From Crocodylus rhombifer (Eukaryota; Chordata; Crocodylia; Crocodylidae): a DNA stretch of 64,000 bases. The stretch lies in the NCBI GenBank assembly GCA_038503035.1, contig JAVSML010025180.1, positions 186,001-250,000 on the forward strand. The letters run 5' to 3'. This document shows, piece by piece, positions 50,501 to 62,500 of the stretch. The notes under the pieces are model-generated. The model did not search any database, was not told the origin of the DNA, and was given only the letters and a program-made list of their open reading frames with translations. The position numbers were made by a program, and so were the translations under genes. Numbering within the stretch: position 1 is the first letter of the stretch; every line of letters begins with the position of its first letter.

Positions 50501-53500
50501 CATGCTGCTAGAAGCGTGAGGAGTAGCAGACTGGCGGATGGAGGTCTGCTCTGCCCTTGTCTCCTCCTGTTGCCCTAAGAACCATCTGGTTCTCTTCCCA
50601 AACAGAGCAAGAGGAAACAGTGGGTTTGATGTTGCCTTAAAGTATGCTTCATTCCCTCCAAATGAGGACCCATTTAACTCTTTAATAAATCAATTTTATT
50701 GAGTATTATAACGTATTAACTCCAACCATGTATATAGATATAATCTTAGCAAGCAAGTGATTGTATATTATCAGTCCTAATAATACACATCTTGAGAGCT
50801 GGCCAGGCATCTCAGCGGGCTGGTTCCTTGAAGGGAGATCAGATGTCTTCAGTTCTCAGGCATCATTAGGGTGAGGGAAAGGGGAAGAGGGGGAGGGGAG
50901 GAAAGGGGAACTTCCTTTGTTCATGTGGTCATATTTATAGTCCTTTAGTCACGTAGCTACCAATTAAGCCAATTTTCTGTTTTTCATCAACAACTTGGGT
51001 TACATCTTCACTTTATCATTGTTTTCCCCTCTTCTTGGTACCAGAAATTATCGGCTTCAGATCTGGGTGGAATGCTCCATTACAAACCCTTTTATCCGTA
51101 AGAAGTCTTTATCATCAGACTCTTGCAGAAAAATAAGCTACATCAGACCCTTTTTTTCTGTAGAAACCAAGTTCCACAATAACTTAGCCTGTGGCATATG
51201 CTAGCTTTGCAAATGCACTTTAGTCCACTTAGGTCAAAGCTGCTAGGCCTGGTAGGCCTAAGGGACCATTTCAGTGCTGTCAAATGTCAAGAGGCTGAAC
51301 TGTCTCTACACTCCTGCTGCTAGCTGCTCATGCCCCAGGCTGCCACCAGATTGCCTCCTACTCTGCCTGTCCTCCAGCATAGAGCCATGGCCCAGAACAT
51401 GAGCAGATGGTGGCAGGAGAAAGTGAGGGCAGCATGCTGCCACACCGCGGTCCATTACTCTTTGCACTGCTGCTTATGGAGCTGGTGTGAAGGTCCTCAT
51501 GGAAGCAGTGATGGCAAAGTATTTTGCTGCCCTGCTTCACCAGCTCCTGCCTGCTGGGCTGCATGCCTGCTTGTGGATGCAGAAAGCTGGAGGGGGGTAC
51601 ATGCCCACCCCTGCCCCCACAATGCCTCACCTATTCCTGCGCCATAGACTTACCTGCAGCGAGCTGTGGGAACTGCTCTCCATCACGCTTCCTGGCTGCC
51701 ATGTGCATGTGTACATATGCACATGCATGTGGTGCCCCCGGCCTGTGATCACCCTCCTCTCGTTCCCCTAAGCAGCCCCTTGCAGGCTGGAACTCTGCCA
51801 GCCTGCAAGGAGAAACCCACAGTTTCCTGTGTTTTTATCCTTTAAAGGAGAAAATCCTTTAAATTTTCTTTCAAGGAGAAAATCTGTGTTTCTCTGTGGC
51901 CAACAGAAAATCTGAGTCCCTGCTTATCATTTTGCAGGCCTGGTATGAGGAACTTCTGGGTAAGTGCACCATCATGCACTTGTCTGTCGAGTTATTTCCA
52001 ACCTTCCAATATCAGAGTCCATGACTAAGGGAGGCCATGCTTATGCAGAAGTGGATTGTACTTGCTGTCTGGAAATTAGATTACATTAGATCTGTGACTA
52101 ACTAGTGTTAACAAATCAACTGGAGTTAACAAATATCTTAACTGCAAAGTGTGTTACTTCCTTGTTCTGCAAGATCTTATAGATCATAGGGATTGGGATG
52201 GATCCATGATTGCCAATATGCGAAGCACTGGAAAGGTGCATGATGACATCAAGGTTCTGAGAAGATCAGGCATTTGCATGCTTGGTTGTCTAACCTGGTT
52301 TCTTTCCAATAATGTAGTCAGTGTGGATTGCAGGGGGGACCCTTCAAATGATCTGCTAAGGCTGAGGAAGCTATATCCTGATAGGATAGGGCCACACACG
52401 ATATTCATTTACATATTTGGCGGTTGTGGAGTGTTGGTTGGGTGTATGCTACTCAAATCCAAGGCAAGGTTCTTTTTCAGCAGTCAGCGTGGTACGGGGG
52501 GGAGCCTTGTCTTGAATTTGAGCACCAGCCTGGGGCAGGCAGTAGCTCAGCTCTGGCTTTGGTCCTGTGCTGAAGCCAGAGTTGAGCTGCCACCTGTCCC
52601 AGGCTGGAATTGTTTGTTTTGCAGGGGAGCATGGGGAAGACTGACATGGGGAAACCTACAGCCTGCTGCATGTCACATGTATACCCCTTATGCCTGCTCC
52701 TTCCCCCAGCTGCCTTCTTCTCCCTTATGTTCTATTCCAACTCCAGGGGGCGGGAAGGACAGGTATGGGGGGTGTAGGGGGGAGAGGGCAGGCAGTAGGA
52801 GGGCATAGCAGGTAAAGGGCAGGTGATGGGAGGGACAAGGGGCTGGGATTTGGCTCCTTGCCCCTACTACTGCTTTCTCTGTCACTGCAATTGTGGGAGG
52901 GAGGGGGATGGATTTTAAGACAACCTTCCAGTAATTAAATTTGATACATGGAAAATTATAACAAATTTATAATTTTCCATATATAGAATCTAATTATTGG
53001 GTTGGGGTCGTCTTAAATTCAGTTTTGTCCTGGATTTGGGTAAATATGGTATGTGAAAAGCTTTAAAGCAAGATGGTGCTGCCTTTAAAAGACTTGTATA
53101 GCAGTGTCAGATATTATATACGAGTTCTTTTATGTCCCACACAACCTCTGCCCTGATAGAAATGTCTTTTCCCATGGACTAGATCCTGAATACTGATGGA
53201 TAATACTGATCAATAATAAATTCTCATAACTGGGAAGTGCCCCAGTAAGAAATGCAAGCCCCAGTGATGCCTTATGTACTTACACTCATGCCATATTTTG
53301 CAGTTCTAAAGAATAATTAATTCGTGTTGTTTTATGGATTACTGACATGGGTTGGGGTTTTGAATTTCCTGTTCCAGTTATTTTTTTAACCTGTTGTGTG
53401 AAGGGACTGCTAATGCACAAGAGGCATTTTGTCCCTGATGAATTTTATGGATTGTGGTCAGTAAGATTTGTTTTGTTTGCTGAGTTATGTATTGATTTGT

Positions 53501-56500
53501 TTGCGTCTTCCCCTGTTAGCCCCCTGGGGTAATAGGGTGTCTGTTTAAGAGGTCTTGGTGATTGGCTGCTTTGTTTTTATACATAACACCAGCCAATTGC
53601 CAGTCAAGAATGACGGGGGGAGGGTAGCAGGTGGGAATGGAGCCCCGTGCCCCTATCCCCACCAGTCTGGGCCCATTCCCGACTTCCCTCCTGCTGCTTG
53701 GGGTGCGGACCTGCTCCCTACCCTCCCAGCTGCAGCAGCAGGGGGATGGGAGGAGTAGGCCTGGGCCCAATGTGGGGGAGGGCCAGCCCTCAGGGTGGGG
53801 AGAGGCCAGGCGGCCATGACGTGGGGGGGTGGAGCAGTGGACCCAGGCTGACCCAGCGATGGTGGGGGGGACAGGACGAGCGGGCTTGGGGCTGATGTGG
53901 GGGATGTGGGAGAAGTGGGCCTGGGCCTGAGGGGGGGGGAGGAGGCACACTCCTCCCCTCCCCTGCTGCTGCCACGTTGGGCTGGGCCTGCTGTTCCTCC
54001 CCCCCGCCATCGGCACAGCAAACTGGCTTCTCGAGCCCGATCCACCTCTACAACCCCGCATCAGACCTGGGCCCACTCCTCCTCTCCCCCCCGCGCCATG
54101 TTGGGCCTGCTCCTCTGACCATCCCACCATGTCAGGCCCACTCCCCCCTTCCACTTAGAGTCTGGGACCACTCCCCCATTTTCTGCTGCAACAGCAGGAG
54201 GAAGGCAGGAACATGAGCAGGCCCATTCCTCCCTTCCCCACCACCGCAGCTGGCCCAGGCCTGCTACCCACCCACACCAGGGCTGGGGCCACTCCCCCCA
54301 CCTGCCACTTGGGGTCCAGGCCCACTCCAGGAGCAACGTATAGGGGGTGCACGCAAGTGAACATGCACCTGCTGAATGTGGTGGTGCATCCCCCTTGGTC
54401 GGCACTCGCCATCCCACCCCCGCCTCCAACAGCGCCTTTGGCATCTGTGGGAGCTCCCCTGCTTACCGCCACCGTGTTCCCCCGGCTGCCAGGGGCACGT
54501 GCTGTTCATGCCCTCTACCCTGCGGTGCTGCCGGCTCAAAGGAGCAGGGTGGGGGGTGAAGACAGCTTCTTCCCCCCCTACAGCGGGTCTACTCCTCCCC
54601 TCACCACCACTGTATCAGCCCTGCAGGCAGGGACAATGGAAGTGGGGAGGAGCTGGCTGAGGCCAGTGCCAGTGGCCTCACCCCCCCCACCCAGTGGCAT
54701 CCTAACCCCACCCTGCACTGCTGCCGCCATTACCTCCAAGGAGTGTGGGGGGAGGGGCACGCTCCATTGTCGCCACCGGAAGGAGCAGGGGCAGGGCTAG
54801 TGCTGTTGGTCCAAGGACCTGCCCCCTGCCCCTGCTGTGTCCCTTGTGTCCTCACCATCATGGCGCACAGGCTTCCACCTGTCCAAATGCTTCTTTGCGC
54901 TCTGATTGGTTGTCAGCCAGTCAGAGTGCGAATAAAGCATTACAGACACACAGACAGATGTAGGCTTTTATAATATTAAAAGAATACTGAAATACAGTAT
55001 GAGTGATTGATGCACACACTCACCAAGAATGGAATCTATCGGCAGTGTGCTGACATAGCCAGGCACTCCAGGCACGGGGTAGTAACAACTTTCAATTGCC
55101 TCTGCAATCGCAACTGCAATTGTGATTGCGCAGCTCCCAGCAGCAGCCACTTTTCTGCGCTTGCCATGTTTTTTCCACCCTTGTTATATGCCACTGGTAT
55201 ATACCAGTTGCACGTGTGATTGGATTAATCTTAGATACCAGTGTCTGGAACTATATTTTAACGCCCTAAGCCCTTGCAACCACTGTAACAGATGGTATAA
55301 GGGGCAGAGTAGCCTTAGTAAGAAGACACTGCCTGTGGCTGTGGGATGGAATCCTGCAATATTTGCATCTATCTGAACTTAAAATATTATTTGTTAGCTA
55401 CTGGTGTTATAATTTCTAATATACAGCTAGATGACACATAAGGTAGTTTAAGGAAAAAATCAATAAATGTTTCCTTGAGGGAAAAAGAATACAGATGGGG
55501 CTCCTCTCTCTCTGCCACTTTTGTACATAAGGCCAAGATCTTCCCAGCCATTTGGCAGCACATGTTATCAATTACAGTCCCAGGTGACATCTCTGCTTAG
55601 GTGATAGAAATAGGATAGCGTGTTGCTCAATATCTCAGGCTTTTTTGAAGTGCACACTCAAATAGAAAGAGAACAGGCTAAAATTGCATCTACTAGAGTT
55701 TTTGATGCAGAAGTCTTCACATCAGACAAACCAGTTGACAGTCTACTTTCTGCTGGTCAGTTGCACTCCTGTGAGCCACAAAAAAATCAAACCCAAAAGA
55801 CTCTTCTAAAATGTGCTCTTTTGTGGCTTCTTCCTTGACACAGGGCAGAGACCAGAGGAAGAGATCCATCAACAGCCAGGAACAATGTAATTCTCTCACT
55901 TACCAGGAGGCAAGATCTAAATTAGTGTTGATGATTGATTGCTGCCTTTGGTAAATGTCATATTGCCTCCGTACTGACTATAAGACAAAATGCACATGCA
56001 CCAAGGAAACCGATGCACCAAGTACATCCAGTAACATGGATAAAATCCTGTTTGACTTTCCTAGGTCATGTACCAACATGTGTGTGTGCAACATGCCACA
56101 GCAAGGGTGGCTTAGATGGTTTTATCAGCCTCACAGACAGTAAGGAGTGGATGGTGTATACTCTCCCTTGTCTCTTTCCAGAAGAATTTTTTTTAAATCT
56201 TTGGACTACTGCAATGGCACCCAACCTTCTGGCCCCGTGGGCTGGATGAGTGGCGCAGGGTTTGTCCATGGGCTGGATCCTATGCAGAATCAGCACATGG
56301 GGTTGATCTGTGAGTGTGATCCAGCATTCTGGCCTGATCCCATATGTACCTCGATTTGATCATGTGTCACTGCTGTCTGGTGTGCAGGGCCACGTTATCC
56401 AGCTCATAGACACCGCCCCCCCCATGCCTGGAAATGTGGCAGCAGGGGAGTGACAGTTATTTTTTATACCAGTCCCCTGCTACCAAATTTCTGGATATTT

Positions 56501-59500
56501 GGGGAGGCCCGTGGTCTAAATGAAAGCTCTGTGGGCCATGTCTGGCCTCTGGGGCAAGAGTTGAGCACCCCTAGACTAGTGGATGCAACCACAATGAGTA
56601 TATATAGTTTTCATCTCCTTCAAAATTGTACTGCACTAGCAGTACAGCTCTCTCCCTGATGAGGCAGGCACTACATTAGTAGGCAAAGAGGAGCTCTGTT
56701 GCCCCTCCCTCTTCCGTGCCTTCAGAACAGTCCAGTCTACAGAGATCTCTCTGAGAATTGCAAGTGTTCCCTTGAAAGTTTGATTTGCCAGACCCAGTTC
56801 CCACAGATAGGGGGCTCAAGAAACTTGAAGTAGCCCACCTGGCCTTATCGGCCATTGCCGGGGGGTGTTGGCTGGGAAAGGCAGCAGGTGTCTTATTTAA
56901 GTACACCTGTGGCAACTAACTACAGACTATTAAGCTCTCATACTCTTGAGTGTGGCTGTTGTTTGGCTTCTTGTTTGTGAGCTCTAACTCCTTGGCTTTA
57001 GATCCCTAGCTTGTGTGTGGCTTGATTCTGAGCTCAGACCCACAGGCCTCGATCAGGTCTAACTGCTGGGCAGAAATGTGTACGCACTCATTATATTGAA
57101 GAGGGTGCCTGAATAGATTTGTTTGAAATATGCCATGACAATGAATTCCAGATGTTTTGTACAAGAGGATGTGGGAGCCCCAGATCCCCCTTCCATATTT
57201 TTCTTACTCTGTGGTGGCTGGACTACTTGTATGTATTTCATGAGGTATCCATGAGCCTCAGAGCTCTTGGATCTTTGGAGATTATTATTCTGATAGCTGC
57301 AGGTTGGGTTGTGCAGACAGGTCCAGACTTTGGCCTCCACTATTAACTTACCTGTTTTGCCTGCTATCATGGAGTGTTCTCCAAGTTGTTGGTAGCTTGG
57401 GAACACTGTGGCCTTGTCTGGTTTCTGAGAGATCCAGCAAAGTCAGCCCAAGTGTGGTGTCTAGGGCAAGGGCAAGGTCCAGGCCTCTTTTCACTTTGAG
57501 ACCTCAGCCTTTCTGTATTTCACCTTCCCTGGTACTTCATGGCCCTGACTCAAGGAGCTACTAGCATCCAGTTCTGCTTCCGTGAGAGGGACTTTATTTC
57601 TTGTTGAAGAGACTGAGTGCAACCCAAAGTTCCAATTAGCAATTCAGACAGTTTCTTTTACTAATGACATTTATTGAGGCAAAGGCCACCCAGCCAGAGG
57701 TGCTCTGTCCAAACCCACCGAGAGCTAAGCAGTTCCTCTGTCCCCAATCCAGTTTGCAGAGCCCGGCCCTGAAGGTACTTCACTGTTGCCATTCCAGTCT
57801 CTCCAGCTCTCCAAAGCTTCAAAACTCCTAGCCTGTTCTCTGATTCTGGGCTGTCTTGCATGGAGCTGACGACCCATAGTTAATACTGTCCTCTCCATTG
57901 TTATGTTCCAATTCCCCCTTGATCTTTCCTCACCCTTCAGGGTGTGCCATCTATGTGCCACTTATGTCATTAAGGCTGTTAAGACTTGGTAGGTGCTGTA
58001 GATCCATTTGTACTGTCCTGTCCTGGCACTTAGCAGGGATTCAATTAACTCTTCTTTTCCCATATGCTAGTATTATAGGTAAACTGGGTCACAGCATCAT
58101 AACAACATGAACAGTTTAACATAGAAATGTTACAATAAACTGCACATCCCTATCCCAGAACAATGGCCAGAGTTTCAATCTAGACATGGTCACAAGAGCT
58201 GACAGCTCTGGTGCTTGATGGCTGCTATATATAGAGTTCACCTACTGAACAGAAGTCATTGTGTTTCATAGTAGGAAGTCATTCAAGCAACAAAGCTATT
58301 CTCTGATTAATTTGTATTGGAACATTAGTTTGTGATGGCAAGCTTGTATTCATCTTGCTGATGTAGGTTGACCATACATCCTGGTTTAGCCAGGATGGTC
58401 CCTGATTTCAGAGGCTGGTCCTGGATGGCTGGTGAGAATTAAAATGAGCATCCTGGAAATGCAGGAAAGAGGGATGCAGTCCAGTGGGTAGGTCAAGTAG
58501 CATGGTGCACCAGGCAGGCATGGCTTCTGCCTGCCTGCTCAGTGCACATGCCACCCCAAACCCATTTCTACCTGCAGGGAGGTGGGGAGTCCCAGATTTC
58601 CCACATTCTCCCATATGGTCGCCCTATGCTGATGCAGTCTGCTAAGTCAGTGTTTCCCAACCAGTGTGCTGCGGCATAAGGGTGTGCCGTCAGAAATGAA
58701 TGGGTGTGCCATGGAATTTTGCCATGGCAATGAGCTACAATAGGTATGAGCATGGGGAATACCTTAACAAGTGTGCCGCGGAAAATTTTTATTAATGTAA
58801 GTGTACCTCAGGCTGGAAGAGGTTGGGAAACACTGTGCTTAGTTCATTTAAGGTGCACCCAGTTCATTGCTCGTGGTGTTTTCAGCCTGTGATGGCCAGG
58901 GCCATACAACACGGTGCTGTAGTGGACTAACCCACACTTTTCTGCTAGTAAAATCTCTATGTGGTGCTGACCAGTTTAATAGGACTTCCATCTTATCCTA
59001 TGGTTACCTACTCCTTCCACTATCTTTCTATGAAAACAATATTCCTGATGTTTATATCTTCAGTCAAAATAATAGGGGAAATACTGGCCTTTTTGATATT
59101 TACCCCTCCATTCCACTCATACATTTTTCTACAAGGATATGGTCACTCTGTGGCTTTGTCCTAAATCACTGTTTAAAGTTGCTTCAAACATTCATATTAA
59201 CCAATCCATTCACCTTCCGGTCTTTCTAAATCTTGCTCTTTGCCAGCTAAAGCAAAACTATGCTGGATAAATCCAGAATACTGGATACTGTCAGAGAGCT
59301 TCCCTAGAAAGACCAGATTGAGGAGAGCCTCATGAATGCTGTTTGGATTTGGACTATAAATGAGAAATCCATCAGCTTCCTTGAAGAGACTTGGACTGAT
59401 TTTGGTCTTGGACTGTATACATATGTTATAATCTGTCAGAAATGGGGTCCACTTTTCTCAGCCTCATTAGTCTCAAGGCATCCCTCATTAGACTCGAGTC

Positions 59501-62500
59501 ATCTCTCAGAAAATGCCAACTTCTAGCTTTCACTGGGTTTTTTTGATCAGGGAAAAATAATAGAGTACTTCAGAATGTTTTGACACTATCGATTTCTGTT
59601 TGAAATCTGAAGGTTTATCTTGTGTATCGTGTAGATCAGTGATGCTCAACCTGTTGGCCCTTTGGGCTGGATGAGTGGTGCAGGGCTGGTCCACAGTTCA
59701 GATTGAGCCACACGTGCCAGGATCAGGCTCTGAGTCCTGGCACAGTTCTCTCCCTACCCCATGCAGCAGGATTGGGTCCCAGAGGCACCACCCACTTCTA
59801 CCTCTGCATGCTGGGCTTGGGCCCCAGGGGTTTGACACTGACCCCTTCCACCCACATGTACTGGAATTGGACCCCAAAGGCCCTTCACTGCTTCCTTCCA
59901 CTCCCCCTCCCTCGCCCCCTGCACACCGGGACAATCTTCCCTCTAAGGTTTAGCAGTCTGTGAGCGCGCCGCTTTGGTCTGTTCCTGAATTGGTCTTGCC
60001 TCCCCCTTTTGGCACGCTGAGCAATTTATTCTCACAACATTATTTGGGAGAAAAGATTCTTGAAATACTAAACTATACATATTATATATTTTATTTTTTT
60101 TTAATTAAGAGAAACCAAATGGTCTCCCTCAGAGAACATGCTGTAATATGGTTTCCTCCCTGTATTTCTTACCATGATTTCCTGCCTTAAACTGTTGTAT
60201 GCTATTAAACAGTAGCTGCGTTGCATCACAGAGGTGGCCGCTTTTCAGTGATGAGCAAAGTGATTTGTGGTTTCATTAATATAACATTCCATTGTAAATG
60301 CTGTGAAGTTAGGAAATGAAGATGTGAAGGGCTTTATAACAACATTACGCTCAGTCACAGTGCACAGCCTGTATCTTGTATGCTGTACATTCAATAACAG
60401 ATATATTGAGGCACAACGGATACTGAAAACAAAATGTAATACAAATACGTTATATGGTGTGGTGGAGTTAATGCTAGGATGAGGTCCTTATCTTTGCTAG
60501 GCTCTCATAATGATGGTGTCAGGGCTCGGGGCGAAGCTCGCCTGAAGGGGCTGGGGAGCGGAGCATTTACCAGAGCCAGGGGAGTCCGCACAGTGCCCAG
60601 TCCAGCCCCTGTCCCCACCCCTGCCTTGCCTCAAGGAGGAGCTGCTGCCCACCCTGCTGTCTCTCCCTGTGGGCATGTCGGCACAGTGAGGAGTGGAGTG
60701 AAGCTGAGTGGTAACTTACTGCCAGTCCCAGTGCCTCTGCCGCGTTCCGGGTTTCTAGGAAGCTGCAGCCCAGGTTCTTTCCGGGCAGGTACACAGCATT
60801 ACAAAACTACTGTGCAGCAAGATTTTTTTTTTTTTGTGCGCAGCTATGCATGCGCTCACCTTAGAGGGAACCTTGCACCAGGATCAGGTCCTGTGGCCCA
60901 ACGCTGCCCTCATGAGCCAGGTTTGGGCCCTTGGGCCTGGCACCACCCACACCTGGTCCTGCACATTGTGGTTGTGTGCCTGGTCCAGTGCATAGGGCCA
61001 AGGTTCCACATGGGTCTGGAAATCTGGCAGCAAGGAAGGATGCTATGGTCTCTCCACCACTGAATTTCCAGACCTGTGGGGAGCCCCATGGGCTCCATGA
61101 CACAGTGCTGCAGGCCAGAATTTAAGCACTCCTAGTGTAGGTGTAGGTGTTTGCAAACCTAAAAGTGCTAATATTGCACAGAACTCTTGAAAGGCTCCTG
61201 TGGGCTGTTTTCTGTGCACCCCTGTCCTAGATAGAATCTAGGGATTATTTATAAGAAAAAGAACTGAGAGGCAGTTGAGGTTGTTCTTCTATCTTTGGCT
61301 TTGATGACTGCTAGACTTACAGGATGCAGGTGCAACTGCAACTGACACTGCTGTTGAGACAGACTCTGATCTTGTGTATTGAATGAATGCTCGTAGCACT
61401 ACTTAAAGTGCTAGGGTTAATGGTTCTGCACTCCTTCAGGCATCCAATATCTTGCATAACTCCTTCACTGAAGTCAGTTGCAGGGACTTGCCATAGGAAA
61501 GGTCTTCGTTTAACCTGCAGAATTGAGTTAACAGCTTCTTAACTGAGTGGGTCCCTTTTTTTCTCTGCCGCAAGCTGTCAAAAAGTAGTCCTTAAATTGG
61601 GTATGAAATTGCTGTCTCAGATGATAATTTGTCAGTTCCTTCTGGTTCTTCACCTATTTTTCTCTTCCATACTGAAGTCTAAAATGAGAGATTTAACTCT
61701 CCAGTTTCTCCTTCACTAGCATAACTAAGGTAGGGTAACCAGGACGGGAGCTATGGGTGCTGACCTGGTGGGATGGGGAATTACAACTGCTGCCGTAGCC
61801 ACACAGCTGCACTGGCAGGATGGCAGGAGCCGGGAGTCACTACTGCCTTCATGGAGCAGCTCTTCAAGGGATCTATTTTGAAGTACCTTTTAGAGAACAA
61901 GATGATTGGGAACAGTCAGCATTGATTCACCCAGAGCAAGTCATGCCTGACCAACCTGATTGCCTTCTGTATTAAAGTGATGGGTTCTGTGGATCAGAGG
62001 AGGGCAGTTGATGCTATATACTTTGACTTCAGCAAGGCTTTTGACACAGGCATGCTTCCACAGTGTTCTCATTAACAAACTAAGGAAATAAAGACTAGAT
62101 GACAGCACTGTAAAGTGGAGTCATAACATGGTATTCAGCAAGTAGCCATCAGTGGCTCAGTGTATTGGTATTCAACATCTCCTTTAAGGATTTGGACCAG
62201 GGGTGGCCAACTGCAGAATGTGTGCCACAGGTGGCATGGGCAGCCTGTGTGTGGCACATGGCAGACTGGGGAGGGGACAAACAATACAGCAGCAGATAGG
62301 GCAGGGAGCAAAAAGCAGAAAAGCAGACTGGGCAGGTAGCACAGGACAAGAAGCAGAAAGCACAGCAGAAGATTGGGTAGGGGCACAGGGCAGGGAAGAG
62401 AAAGCAGAGCAGCCAATAGCACTGAGGGAGGCATGGCTTGACAAAAAGGTTGGTCTCCACTGGACACTGGGAGTAAGTGTACACTAAGCAAATTTGCAGA

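Noticed and set aside
52149..52808. 219-codon open frame
   Set aside because: Half of it is GC-rich repeat text and the first half has no recognisable motif.
56870..58140. Possible LTR or DIRS remnant
   Set aside because: TATTTAAG and AATAAA motifs are present, but no matching termini or target duplication, so I did not list a specific class.
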